Positions 21,886-32,299 of a stretch of DNA of 36,504 nucleotides are shown here, piece after piece. Origin of the DNA: Rhizoclosmatium globosum (lineage: Eukaryota; Chytridiomycota; Chytridiomycetes; Chytridiales; Chytriomycetaceae). Under the pieces are notes generated by a model. That model did no database searches. It had not been told where the DNA came from and worked only from the letters and a program-made list of their open reading frames with translations. The position numbers were made by a program, and so were the translations under genes. Numbering within the stretch: position 1 is the first letter of the stretch; every line of letters begins with the position of its first letter. The DNA is taken from positions 1 to 36,504 of the forward strand of contig MCGO01000305.1 of NCBI GenBank assembly GCA_002104985.1. The letters are read 5' to 3'.

Positions 21886-23052
21886 ATGCCAAACACTTCT
21901 GTTCTCTTCAAAGCCGTTCCTTCTGGTCCAGCCACTCTCGACACATTTGAGGTCTCCCAAGATGCCTCCTACTCCTTTGAAAGCCAAGAGCTTCCACCAA
22001 ACACCATTCTTGTTGAGGTACTGTTCATCCCACCTCCCTTACATCACCCATCCTTTGACACACAACCCAATTACTCTCAATACTAAACCTACTTAATCAC
22101 ACCAGACAAAGTACCTCTCACTCGATCCATACATGCGTGGAAGAATGAGACCCGCCGAAACCAAGTCCTACTCCGCCGCTTTTGAACTCGGAAAGCCCGG
22201 CCAGGGCCACGGAACCGGAATCGTCAAAAAGTCGACATCATCCAAATTCAAGGTTGGCGATGAAGTGCTTGGATTCCTTCCCTGGGTGAGTAGTTTGCCT
22301 TGGTTACTCCGAGTATCATACTAAAACCAACCCTGTAACCAGAACACGTACTCCGCCATCCCGGACTACCTCGTCAAGCCCATCAACACCACCCCGCGCA
22401 CACGTTCACAGACGAGACATGGCTCGGCCGCCTCGGAATGCCATCGTTCACCGCGTATGTCGGCCTGGTCCTCATTGGAAAGCCAAAGAAAGGAGAGACT
22501 CTCTTTGTCTCGGCCGCTGCGGGTGCCGTCGGCCAAGTCGTTGGCCAAATCGGAAAGCGCCTCGGTCTGCGTGTTGTTGGTTCAGCTGGATCCGATGAGA
22601 AGGTTTCCCTCCTTGTTGACAAACTCGGCTTTGACGCGGCCTTCAACTACAACACGTCAAACATTAAGGATAAGCTGGTGGAATTGTGTCCAAATGGAAT
22701 TGATATTTACTTTGAGAATGTTGGTGGGGAGACTCTTGACGCTGTCTTGGCTGTCATGAACAACCACGGTCGTATTCCTGTTTGTGGAATGATTTCACAG
22801 TACAATGGTGCCGGTGATGGAATCCACAACTTGATGCAGATTATTGGAAAGCGTATCTTGTTGCAAGGTTTCATTCAGTCAGACTGGATTGCTGAGCACC
22901 ACGACGCTTTTTTGCAATGGATGTTTGAGCACGCCATGGATGAATCTTTCATCTACGAGACAACTGTTTCAGAAGGAATCGAGTCTCTTCCTGAAGCCTT
23001 CCTTGGAATGATGGCTGGAAAGAATATCGGAAAGCAGTTGGTCAAAGTGTAA
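21886..23052 (+). CDS. zinc-free medium-chain reductase, PTGR/LTB4DH-type NADP-dependent enal/double-bond reductase (frameshift)
   Basis: Exons 21886-22017, 22106-22285 and 22343-23052. Family landmarks: LSLDPYMRGRM near residue 55, the Rossmann dinucleotide loop AAAGAVGQVVGQIGKRLG, NYNTSN, DIYFENVGGETLDAVL and GRIPVCGMISQYN. The zinc ligands of alcohol dehydrogenases are absent. Family members (prostaglandin reductase, leukotriene B4 12-hydroxydehydrogenase, 2-alkenal reductase, CurA) use NADPH to reduce alpha,beta-unsaturated aldehydes and ketones, including lipid-peroxidation products. Cytosolic, with no targeting signal. One base is missing in the C run 22392-22395; corrected length is 341 codons. 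AATAAA lies at 23084-23089. Its position upstream of lipoxygenases is suggestive. Confidence 0.88.
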
Positions 23053-23083
23053 AATATCCTGTTATTTGTAAAGCCTTCTGAAG

Positions 23084-23089
23084 AATAAA
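23084..23089 (+). terminator. AATAAA poly(A) signal of the reductase
   Basis: A canonical hexamer about 30 bases after the stop codon of the medium-chain reductase. Confidence 0.6.
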
Positions 23090-23295
23090 GGCATTGTTTA
23101 TTTCAACGTTTCTTATCCCACATCTTCATTGAAGAACAGACCCCTTGAAGCTCCAAGAAGAATGGGTGACTGAAAAGCCCTAGCATCGCCTTCCATCAAA
23201 CAAAAGAAATACTCTGAATTTGCTGAGATCTCTTCGCTCAATTTTAACCCGATTTTTGAGCCCATCTGCACCAAACCACTGAAATCACAAAACAA

Positions 23296-24507
23296 ATGTC
23301 AGCCAAACCCGGACTCACAGCCATCCTGAACCCACAGTCAGGCAAAGGAGCCTCACTTCAAGTCTGGAACCAGGTGCGTCTCTGTACCCACCCTGACCTC
23401 CTTCACCAACCAAACACCGCCCTCTATTAAACAACCCTAACTCAAACCAACACCCAAACCCAGATCGCAGCCTCCGCATCATCCACCTTCGAAACAACAC
23501 TCGCCCAAACAGAGAGACCAAGACACGCAACACAACTCGCAATCGACGCAATCTCAAATGGATCCACTTTGATTCTCGTTGTCGGTGGAGACGGAACACT
23601 CTCAGAAGTTGTCAACGGATACATTGCCGCAAACGGGAAGGACAAGGGCGTCACCCTCGCAATCATCCACACGGGAACAGGTGGCGACTTTGCAAAGTCG
23701 GCTGGAATCCCACGGAACCCACTTGATGCGTGGAACCTCGTATTGAAGGGAAACACGTTGGATGTAGATGCTGGGAAGATTGGTGTGTGTCTGACTCCTG
23801 CTTGGATTTGATCATAACTGATATCCCACACCGCCACCTCTCTTCAAAAGCTTGCACACCAGCCGGTTCAAAAGACTACAAATCAAACGAACGATACTTT
23901 ATCAACATTGCTTCGTTTGGAATCAGGTACATTTTCTCTTCATGTTCTCACCATGCATATCTTTCTTACTACCAACACGCAAAGTGCCCTCCTCTGCAAG
24001 AAACTTTCCGAATCACCCAAACTCCTCACAAAAGCTCTCGGCCCGTTAAAATACAAAGCCTTCATCCTCTACTGCCACCTAATAACAAAACGCCCCGACA
24101 TTTCCATAACCACAACCACCACCTCCTCCACCACCTCAACAACAATCCTCCACAAAAAACTATACCTCGCAGCAATAGGAAACGGAAAATTCTTTGGAAA
24201 CGGCTTAAAAGTCCTCCGCGACTCTGTCATTTCCGACGGCCTGTTCAATACAATGACGCTGCGAGACCCGAGTACCTCTGAATTCGTCATGTATGCGGAT
24301 TCCGGGTTGAAGCACGGGGATTTTCATGAAAAGTGTCCAGAGAAGTCTGAGGTTGGGATGGCTGTGAATGTGGTGGCGGAGCCGGTTGAGGTGAGAGGGG
24401 ATGGGATTGGGGAGGAGGTTTGGGTTGAGGCGGATGGGGAGGTTGTTGGAGTTTTGCCGGCGGAGTTTACGGTGTTGCCGGGGGCTGTGCGGTTGATTGT
24501 TCCTTAG
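23296..24507 (+). CDS. diacylglycerol kinase / sphingosine kinase-type lipid kinase (DAGK catalytic domain, YegS-like)
   Basis: Four exons, 23296-23373, 23464-23782, 23851-23926 and 23985-24507, encode 331 residues with no frameshift. DAGK_cat motifs in order: AILNPQSGKG (P-loop-like start), LVVGGDGTLSEVVNG (nucleotide-binding GGDGT), HTGTGGDFAKS (substrate/metal loop; Asn of the usual GTGND is Gly), then the second beta-sandwich lobe with AIGNGKFFGNGLKV and ending VLPAEFTVLPGAVRLIVP. A Thr/Ser-rich loop (about 12 Thr/Ser in a row) interrupts the second lobe. It phosphorylates a lipid hydroxyl (diacylglycerol, sphingoid base or similar) with ATP; the exact substrate cannot be assigned. A damaged tandem duplicate follows. 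Confidence 0.88.
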
Positions 24508-24987
24508 AGTGTTTTTACAGGAGTTGAGAGTATGATGGAAGATTAAATAGATGTTGCTTGATTTCATGAATGCGTCGTCTCTTCGATTTAGTTTTTGTGT
24601 TTTGGATCCCTTGGACAACACACTCAGTCTTTTAATGGGGCAAGGAATGTATTCAGATAAGCAGGAAAAAAGAAGAATTGTTCTCCCATACTTTTGCATT
24701 ACTTCGAGTAGGTACTTTATTGTCCATTCGCTGAATAAAGTGGAGGATATTTAAGATAATACCTTTAAAAGTTAAGAGGTTTATCCAGACACAAATTGAA
24801 GCCAAACCAAACCCATTACTTTTTAATAGAATGTAGAATGCATTCAGATAGTTAGATGAAGCAAAGAAAGAATTGTTCTCTCATCCTTTGCCAAAGAATA
24901 TTCCGACAAAGATTCGTATAATAGAGATCTCATTTGTTTCAAACTTTCATTGGTCCCAGTCTGAAGTCAAGTCACAAAAAACGCAGG
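24508..24987. other. intergenic, 480 bp, with a degenerate local duplication
   Basis: Lies between the two lipid kinase copies. Two segments resemble each other: from ~24647 (GAATGTATTCAGATA then AGAAGAATTGTTCTCCCAT) and from ~24837 (GAATGCATTCAGATA then AAAGAATTGTTCTCTCAT). They probably represent 3' flank repeated during the tandem gene duplication. No gene seen. Confidence 0.5.
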
Positions 24988-26306
24988 ATGGAGGCCAAAC
25001 CCAAACTCACAGCCATTCTGAACCCACAGTCAGGCAGAGGAACCTCGCTTCTATAAACCGAAATCAATCCCATCAATTTAATTATGAATATATGAGGGTG
25101 GAAGGAATGGATTTTTCTTTATCTTTCGCTGTTTGAAACTCGCGCTGTTGTGATACCATCGCTCACACCTACGCGCTCCTTTAGCTTCAAGTGTGGAACA
25201 AGGTTAGTTTCATGACTAACTTTCCTCTAACCAACCTACTAATGAACACTCAAACCACTCAAACCACTTAAACTACGTCCAACCCAAAACCAGATTGCAC
25301 CTTACGCATCGACTTCTTTTGAAATATCTCTTGCCCAAACACAAAGGCCCGGCCACGCAACTGACCTTGCAATTGACGCAATCAAGGCTGGATCTTCTCT
25401 GATTCTTGTCCTCGGAGGAGACGGAACGCTCTCAGAAGTTGTCAACGGATACATTGCTGCAAACGGGAAGGACAAGGGCGTCACTCTCGCAATCATCCAT
25501 ACTGGGACTGGATGCAAAGTCAGCTGGAATCCCACGGAACCCGCTTGATGCTTGGAACCTTGTTTTAAAGGGAAATACGTTGGATGTCGACGCTGAAAAG
25601 ATTGGTATTTCTTTCTCATATTTGCGTCAGTTTTGTCAGTTTGCGCTGAAATCCAACACACATTCAAAAGCTTGCACACCCGCCGGTTCAAAGGACTACA
25701 AATCAAACGAACGCTACTTTATAAATGTTGCATCATTCGGAATCAGGTTACATCCCCTTTTCTTCTTCTAATCATGACTAAATCCTACCACTCAGCGCCG
25801 TCCTCTGCAAGAAACTCATTGACTCCCCGAAATTCCTCACAAAAGCAGTAGGTCCTCTAAAATACAAAGCCTTCATCCCTCACTGCCACTTCAAGACCAA
25901 GCGCCGTGACATTTCAATAACTGTAACCTCTTCCAATAACACCCAAACCACCCAACTCCACAAGAAACTGTACATTGCAGCGATAGGAAACGGAAAATTC
26001 TTTGGGAACGGCCTTAAAGTCCTTCGAGACTCGAACATCGCCGACGGGTTACTCAACACTATGGTTTTACGAGACCCTTCGATCTATGAGTTCGTAATGT
26101 ACGCGGATTCGGGGTTGAAGCATGGAAATATTCACGAGAAGTGTCCAGAGAAGTCTGAGGTCGGTACAGCTGTGATTGTTTTGGCGGAGCCGGTAGATTC
26201 AGGGAAAGAGGACGAGGTTTGGATTGAGGCGGATGGTGAACTTGTTGGGGTTTTGCCAGCGGAGTTTACGGTTTTGCCGGGGGCTGTGCGGTTGATTGTT
26301 CCTTAA
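24988..26306 (+). pseudogene. tandem duplicate of the lipid kinase, disrupted by an insertion and an 8-bp deletion
   Basis: Exon positions and phases match the upstream copy: 24988-25202 (interrupted), 25294-25604, 25671-25746 and 25796-26306. Exon 1 is split by 137 extra bases (25051-25187) that bring an in-frame TAA immediately. Exon 2 lacks eight bases near 25511-25513, removing part of the GTGGDFAK loop and shifting the frame; its length is 311 versus 319. Everything else stays in frame (exon 4 differs by 12 bases), and many differences are synonymous, so the copy was selected before being damaged. Neither lesion is a homopolymer slip, so true loss of function is likely. A downstream start could only give a fragment without the GGDGT or GTGGD loops. 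Confidence 0.8.
25051..25187 (+). other. 137-bp insertion in exon 1 of the lipid kinase duplicate
   Basis: Sequence absent from the paralogue is inserted exactly between the two halves of a CTT CAA codon junction. GCTT occurs at both ends (25047-25050 and 25184-25187), resembling a 4-bp target-site duplication. The ends (CTATAAA.. and ..CTTTAG) form only a weak imperfect inverted repeat. There is no GT donor near the left end, so it cannot be a canonical intron, though the right end (CTCCTTTAG) looks like an acceptor. Origin unknown. Confidence 0.6.
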
Positions 26307-26547
26307 AGAGCTTATTTATTTAGTCATTTCAATGAAGAAGAATAGAAAGAGAGGTGATTAAAGGACAGAACGAGTTACACTTCGTAAAATGCAGTTTGGA
26401 CTCCTGAGACACTGACATTTATTTGATTAGCTTATCTGTAAATCTGTTGTCTCGTCTTAAAGTTATTGTTACGGATTTACAAGTTCGAATTAGAAGGCCC
26501 CTTTTGAACATCATCTTGGAATCTTTCTCCAAACCCACCCATTCTCG

Positions 26548-29210
26548 ATGACGACCTTCTTCCACCCATCAGCCTCTGCCTTTTCCGGCGACAAGCTTAT
26601 TATTGAGGTACATCCGATCTCTGCCTTTGCTTTTGTCTATTAATCACAGGTTTGAACCAACTCTTATCATCAACCACAGATCACCACAGGCCCAGACAAC
26701 CACGGCCTAGTCGATCTCTCTCTCGAACTAACTCTCTTCCACACCGAAACCCGCGATCCAAGCGCAACGGTCTTTGAATCAGCAACATCAAAAGCCTCGG
26801 TTCTCGCGTGTCTGTTTCCCCTCTTAATTACACTCAAAGAAACCGCTGACCAATCGCCTTCCCCTTTTACCTAATCCACACAGACAACCCAATCTTCACC
26901 AAATCAACAAACTCAACAAAGAACGTGTTCCATGTAACAGCTTCAGACAAAATCCACGACAACGTCCACGCAATCGCACTCAACAACTCAAACACAAAGG
27001 AATGGCTCTTTGAAACAATCGTAATCAAACGGGAACGCGATGGCGAGTTTTCAAAGGGCTGGTATTTCCCGATTTATTCGTGGATTGTTGCCGGGCCTCG
27101 TCGTTTGTTCTTTTACGGGGTGGGTGATGTGTCTCTGGGTAGGTTGTGTCTAATGTTTATTCTTTCACAGGCTTCCCTTCCTCATGACAAGAATCTTCCT
27201 CCAAAGATTCGCGAATTGAGAGAGGAGGATGTCAAGTATTGGCAAAAGAGATACGTGCCTACATTTAAGATGGAGGGCTTGCCAATTGGTTTGACGGCCG
27301 TTACTGCTGAGCTTGTTAGTGACGAGAAGGTGAGATAATATTATATTCTGTTTGTGCTGGGACGCTGATAGTTGTCAAAATTCTAGTTTTCGGATCTCAA
27401 GCAGGGAGACTTTGAGTACCACGCCAAGAAGGGTCTCGCCGCTCGCGGAATTGTGAACTTGCTGACCCTAGGCAGAGAACTTGTTGAGTATTTGGAATTA
27501 AACACATCCCATTTCTAAAACAGGTCACAATCATCGCAGTTCACAAGCTTTGCCAACGTTGAACAGCTTCTTTACATTATGGAAAAGAAACCAGCTATTG
27601 CGGACACTTGGCGCAACGACCACGTCTTTGCAGCTCAAGTTCTTTCAGGAGTGAACCCGGTCCAAATCCGCGCCGTCACACGAGATGCCGCATTCCCCTT
27701 CAAATTCCTCCCCGCCGCCACAAAAGAGGCGCTCGCGAAAGTTCCATATCTCGCAGGAAAAGACATTGCCCAAGAAATCAAGGCCGGTCACTTTTCTTAC
27801 GTCGATTTCACAACTTTCCTCGGCCCCTTTGTCGAAAAGATCAACAGCGACTGTGCAGCATTGGGCGAAGACGAGAGCAAGCACAAGTACGATGGATACA
27901 TGGCTGCACCAACTGCATTGTTCTGGCACGACACTACAAACGGACAAATCTTGCCAGTCGCCATTCGCGTTGTTCCAGAGGGAGATACCTTTTACCCTCC
28001 CGCCGAAGACGAGATCAACGACTCTGTCTTGAATCAATGGCTTCTCGCCAAGGTAATTTATTCCTTCCGTCCAATTTTGACTCACCCTCCTCACTCACAC
28101 TCACCAAAAAAACAGATGTGGTTCGGTCTCGGCGACACAAACGTCCACCAACTCTCAACGCACCTCCTCCGCACGCACCTCGTCGTCGAAACCTTTGACC
28201 TCGCAATGGTCCGCAACATCTCCCCTCACCACCCAATCTTCAAGCTCCTGAAACACCACTTCCGAAGCACAATGGCCATCAACGCCGCCGCGCGAGAACG
28301 CCTGATTTACACAATCATGAAGATATTCAGTATCGGCGAGGCAGCGTTCGATTTCATTAAGCATGCGTATACGCAGTGGGACTTTTACTCGAGTTCGCCG
28401 GTGAAGGATTTGGAGAAGAGAGGGTTTAGTGGGAAGGTGGAGGGTGGAAGTAGTTTGGAGACTCCAGGACAATATGTGAGTCCCAAGTGTTTTGAATAAC
28501 TGGTGTTATTATTAACCGGTTGAATAGCCTTGGGCTGAAGACGCACGTGATTTGTACTCTGTGATCCAGAAATACGTTGGTGATTACATCAATGTGTACT
28601 ATGAATCAGATGCAAGCGTCGCTTCTGACCCAGAACTCCAAAACTGGATCAAAGAAGCTGCGGAGTTCAACGGTGGAAACAAGGGTGTCCCAACAACTAT
28701 CCCCACCAAGGCCGTGTTGCAGGAAGTCGTGTCAATCCTCATTTGGACAACCACAGCGCGTAAGCCTGCTTCCTTTGCTCTACTCATGTACTAAAGCACA
28801 TCGAACACGCAGAACACTCATCCGTAAACTTTTCGCAATACACATACACATCGTACTCACCCAACCGTCCCTCAAAATGCCACCGAAAGCCACTCACATC
28901 ATCCAAGGAAGAAATCACCGAAAAGTGTCTGATGGAGTCCCTCCCCTCCATCGCCGAAGCCGCACGAGTCTCTGGAATCGTCGCAACACTCTCGAGTTAC
29001 GAGCCAGATGAAGTGTTTATCGGCCAGAGAGGATATGATTTGCATGGACCGTCGCAGGAGAAGGAGGAGAAGGCTTTTGAGGCGTTTGGGGAGTCGTTGA
29101 AGTCGTATAAACAGAGAGTTGAGGAGAGGAACAAGACTTTGAAGGGGAGAATTGAGAACCCGTATTTGTGGTTGTCTCCGGATAAGATTACCAACAGCAT
29201 TGCAATTTGA
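26548..29210 (+). CDS. lipoxygenase with N-terminal PLAT-like domain (copy 1, intact)
   Basis: Nine exons (26548-26607, 26680-26809, 26884-27119, 27171-27329, 27387-27482, 27540-28052, 28116-28475, 28528-28759, 28813-29210) encode 727 residues with an open frame. An N-terminal beta-rich PLAT/LH2-like region (~1-150) should bind membrane. The catalytic domain has the full H-x4-H-x4-H-x17-H-x8-H signature (His409, 414, 419, 437, 446), the later QHSSVNFSQY (His597, Asn601) and C-terminal Ile727, i.e. all five non-haem iron ligands of animal/plant lipoxygenases. It inserts O2 into cis,cis-1,4-pentadiene fatty acids to give hydroperoxides. Animal-type features such as WAEDARDLY and PTKAVL are present. 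Intron 3 (51 nt) is stop-free and a multiple of three. Confidence 0.93.
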
Positions 29211-29392
29211 GTGATCTGTGGTGTTGTCCCTTCTTTTTTCCTCTCAATTTAGTTTTACTTTGATTTCTCTCATTGGTTTAAAGCCATATAAATAATGTCC
29301 AGTTTCCACTCATAACATCTGTAAGGAGAAGAGTTCGTCTTTCAGTGATAACAAATTGGGTCAAAACTCCAATTGCCCCCACTCCTCCACTC

Positions 29393-32107
29393 ATGTCACA
29401 ATCCATCAAGAGCTTCCTTCGCCGCTTCAGCGAGAAACCAAATGGATCCAAGGCCGAAGAGACCAAGTCTTCACCACCAAAAGCGGCTGTTCAGGAGACA
29501 CCGATCGCACTTGTGACAAATCTTGTTCCCTCAGTCTTCCGAGACCCTGAAACCTACGCTGGCGACAAGCTCATTGTTCAGGTGCGTGTCCCATGTGCGT
29601 CACAGCCAGCCTTGATTGGGCAATGCGGACTGACTGGCTAACAAACACTTCGATTGTGTTAATATCACCAATCAAACCAGATCACAACTGGTTCAGACAA
29701 CCACGGCCTTGTCAACGTAACTCTGCACCTGACTCTCTTCCACAGCGAATCACTCGGCTCAGATGCCACCGTCCACGAAACAGACACGTCAAAAGTCTCT
29801 AAATTGGCATGTAAGGCTTCCTCCCCTTCTCACCGCTCCCATCTGACAAATACACACACAACTAGTCAACCCTGAAATCATCGGCAAAGATGCATCAAAA
29901 AACACTTTCTACGTAACAGCATCCGCAGAAATATTCGATAACGTCCATGCAATTGCAATCAACAGTCTCAGCCACGATTTAGAGTTCGAATCTGTCGTCA
30001 TTAAGAGAGAACGCGATGGAGAGTTCTCGCAGGGATGGTATTTCCCTGTGTTTACTTGGTTGAATAAGGAAAAGCCGCAAGTGTTCTTCTATGGGGTAAC
30101 TGTTGTTATTGAATAACTTGGCATTGTATGTTAAATTGGGTTATGCAGACAACCCTTCCAACGGACAAGAATGTTCCAAAGCGAATTATTGAGTTGAGAG
30201 AAGACGATTTCAAGGGGTGGCGGACCAAGTATACTGCTGTTTTCAAGATGGAAGGGATGCCTGTTGGTGCTGCTGTCAAGAAGAGTACCCTTTTCAAGGA
30301 TGAGGCGGTGAGTTGTTTTGACGTGTAATTATCATGTTACTGATACTGCATGTGTGTCTTATAGTACGATGATACTAAGAACGTTGATTTCACTGCGAAT
30401 AATTTGAAGGGAATGGTCAACAGAGGTGTCGCACATTTGTTGACATACGGCACAGACAAAGTAAACTGTATTCAAGGTTGAAGTAACCACTAATGCCCAA
30501 ATAGTTCACCAGTTTCCAGAACATGGAGGAAACACTTTATTCCGTGGAACCGAAACCAGATATTGCAAACACGTGGCGTGAAGATTCAGTATTCGCAACT
30601 CAACTCGTCTCTGGAGTCCACCCAGTCATGATCCGCGCTCTCCCACGCACAACCACCTTCCCCCTCTCATTTCTCCCAGACTTGACAATCGCCCAACTAT
30701 CTCAAGTAAAATACCTCCAAGGCCGCGACATTATGCAAGAAATCCAAGCCGGCCACTTCATATACCTCGATTACAGACCCTACCTCAGCAAATTCGTTAC
30801 ATCCCGCAACGAAATCGCCGCCGCCTCACCAAAAGACCAAAAACGCAACGGATACCTCGCAGCCCCCGTCGCCCTCATCTACCACAACCCCAAGAATCCC
30901 AACTCTACCCAATCGCCATCCGCGTAACCGACGACGGCGACACATTCTTCCCACCCCCCGAAACAAGCGCGACCGAAAACGCCATCAACCAATGGACGCT
31001 CGCGAAAATGTGGGTCGGCCTCGCAGACACGAACATCCATGAAATCCGATCACACCTCTTGAACACTCATTTCGTGATGGAAACGTTTGACCTTGCTTTG
31101 ATTCGGAATCTTTCAACGACTCACCCCGTGTACAAGTTCTTGCGTCATCATTTCACGAGTTTAATGAATACGAATGCGATTGGAAGGGAGTTGTTGATTG
31201 GTGCGATTATGACTGCGATGTCTACTGGTGATGCGTTTTTCGATGTGATGAAGCATATGTATGCGCAGTGGGATTTCATGAAGTGTGATCCTGTCAGTGA
31301 TTTGGAGGAAAGAGGGTTTACTGGGGATGCTGAGGCAGGTAGCAGTTTGGATGGTCCTGGACAGTATGTGAGTGCTCTTTTGTCTGATTATCACTTTTCT
31401 GAAACGTATCTCATCTGTTATATAGCCATGGGCCGAAGATGCTCGTGACTTGTACAAGGTTATTCAAAGCTATGCCGCAGATTACATCAACCTGTACTAC
31501 GAAACGGACGAATCTGTCACCAAGGACTACGAGTTGCAAAGATGGATTCAAGAAACCGTTGAATTCAACAAGGGAAACACCTCGATTCCAAAAGCAATTC
31601 CAACCAAGGCAGTTTTGCACATTGTTCTCTCCAACCTTGTATGGACCTGTACTGCCCGTAAGTTCCGTTGAAAATACAGCATCCGAATGAAGTCTTAACC
31701 TAAACCCAGAACACGCGTGCATGAACTTCTCCCAATACATGTACTCTGCCTATCCGCCAAACCGTCCCCCAAAGTCACTCAGTCCTCCACTGAAAAGCTA
31801 TTCCGAAGTAGTCGACGAAGCGAGACTGGTCGACACCCTCCCCGCGGTTTCAGAAGCGGCGTTGGGTGTAGCCCTTCTCCTCAACCTTTCGTTTTACGAA
31901 CCGAATGAAGTGTACATTGGGCAGCGTATGCATAACCTTCATGGACCAAGTGAAACGGAAGAAGCTGCTGTGTTTGAGAAGTTTGGAGACCAGGTTCGAG
32001 AATATGGAAACCGTGTTGAGCACAGAAACAAGACATTGAATGGACGTGTCAAAGTGCCATACATTTGGCTTGCTCCTGAGAAGGTTACCAACAACATTGG
32101 AATTTAA
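29393..32107 (+). CDS. lipoxygenase with PLAT-like domain (copy 2, extended N-terminus, one frameshift)
   Basis: Eight exons: 29393-29581, 29681-29810, 29866-30095, 30149-30307, 30365-30460, 30505-31367, 31426-31657 and 31710-32107. Intron positions match copy 1, except that the intron before MW(F/V)GL is cleanly missing. Iron ligands are complete: His447, His452, His635, Asn639 and C-terminal Ile765 (frame-corrected numbering), with H-x4-H-x4-H-x17-H-x8-H intact. The N-terminus carries about 40 extra residues, beginning MSQSIKSFLRRFSEK (basic, amphipathic, then Lys/Glu/Pro-rich), so targeting may differ from copy 1. One base is missing in the C run 30898-30900; adding it gives 766 codons. 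Same reaction class as copy 1; regiospecificity unknown. Confidence 0.9.
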
Positions 32108-32299
32108 GTTTCTTGTTATACTTTGCTATTCATTCTTAGTTGTTGAGTTCATTTCTGAAATATATCCCAGTTAGATGTTATTCTTATTCTTCTCTCTTAC
32201 GTAATAATAAGTTAAATATTCGAAATCTGTTTGAAATGAATGTTTCTCACAAATCGGCTTTCCCTCAACCGACGACAGTTTACAACTTCACTTTATCGA

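Noticed and set aside
25051..25187. Reading the 137-bp insert as an intron of the lipid kinase copy
   Set aside because: No GT donor fits the left end. A GC donor at 25047 would join out of frame, and the paralogue has no intron there.
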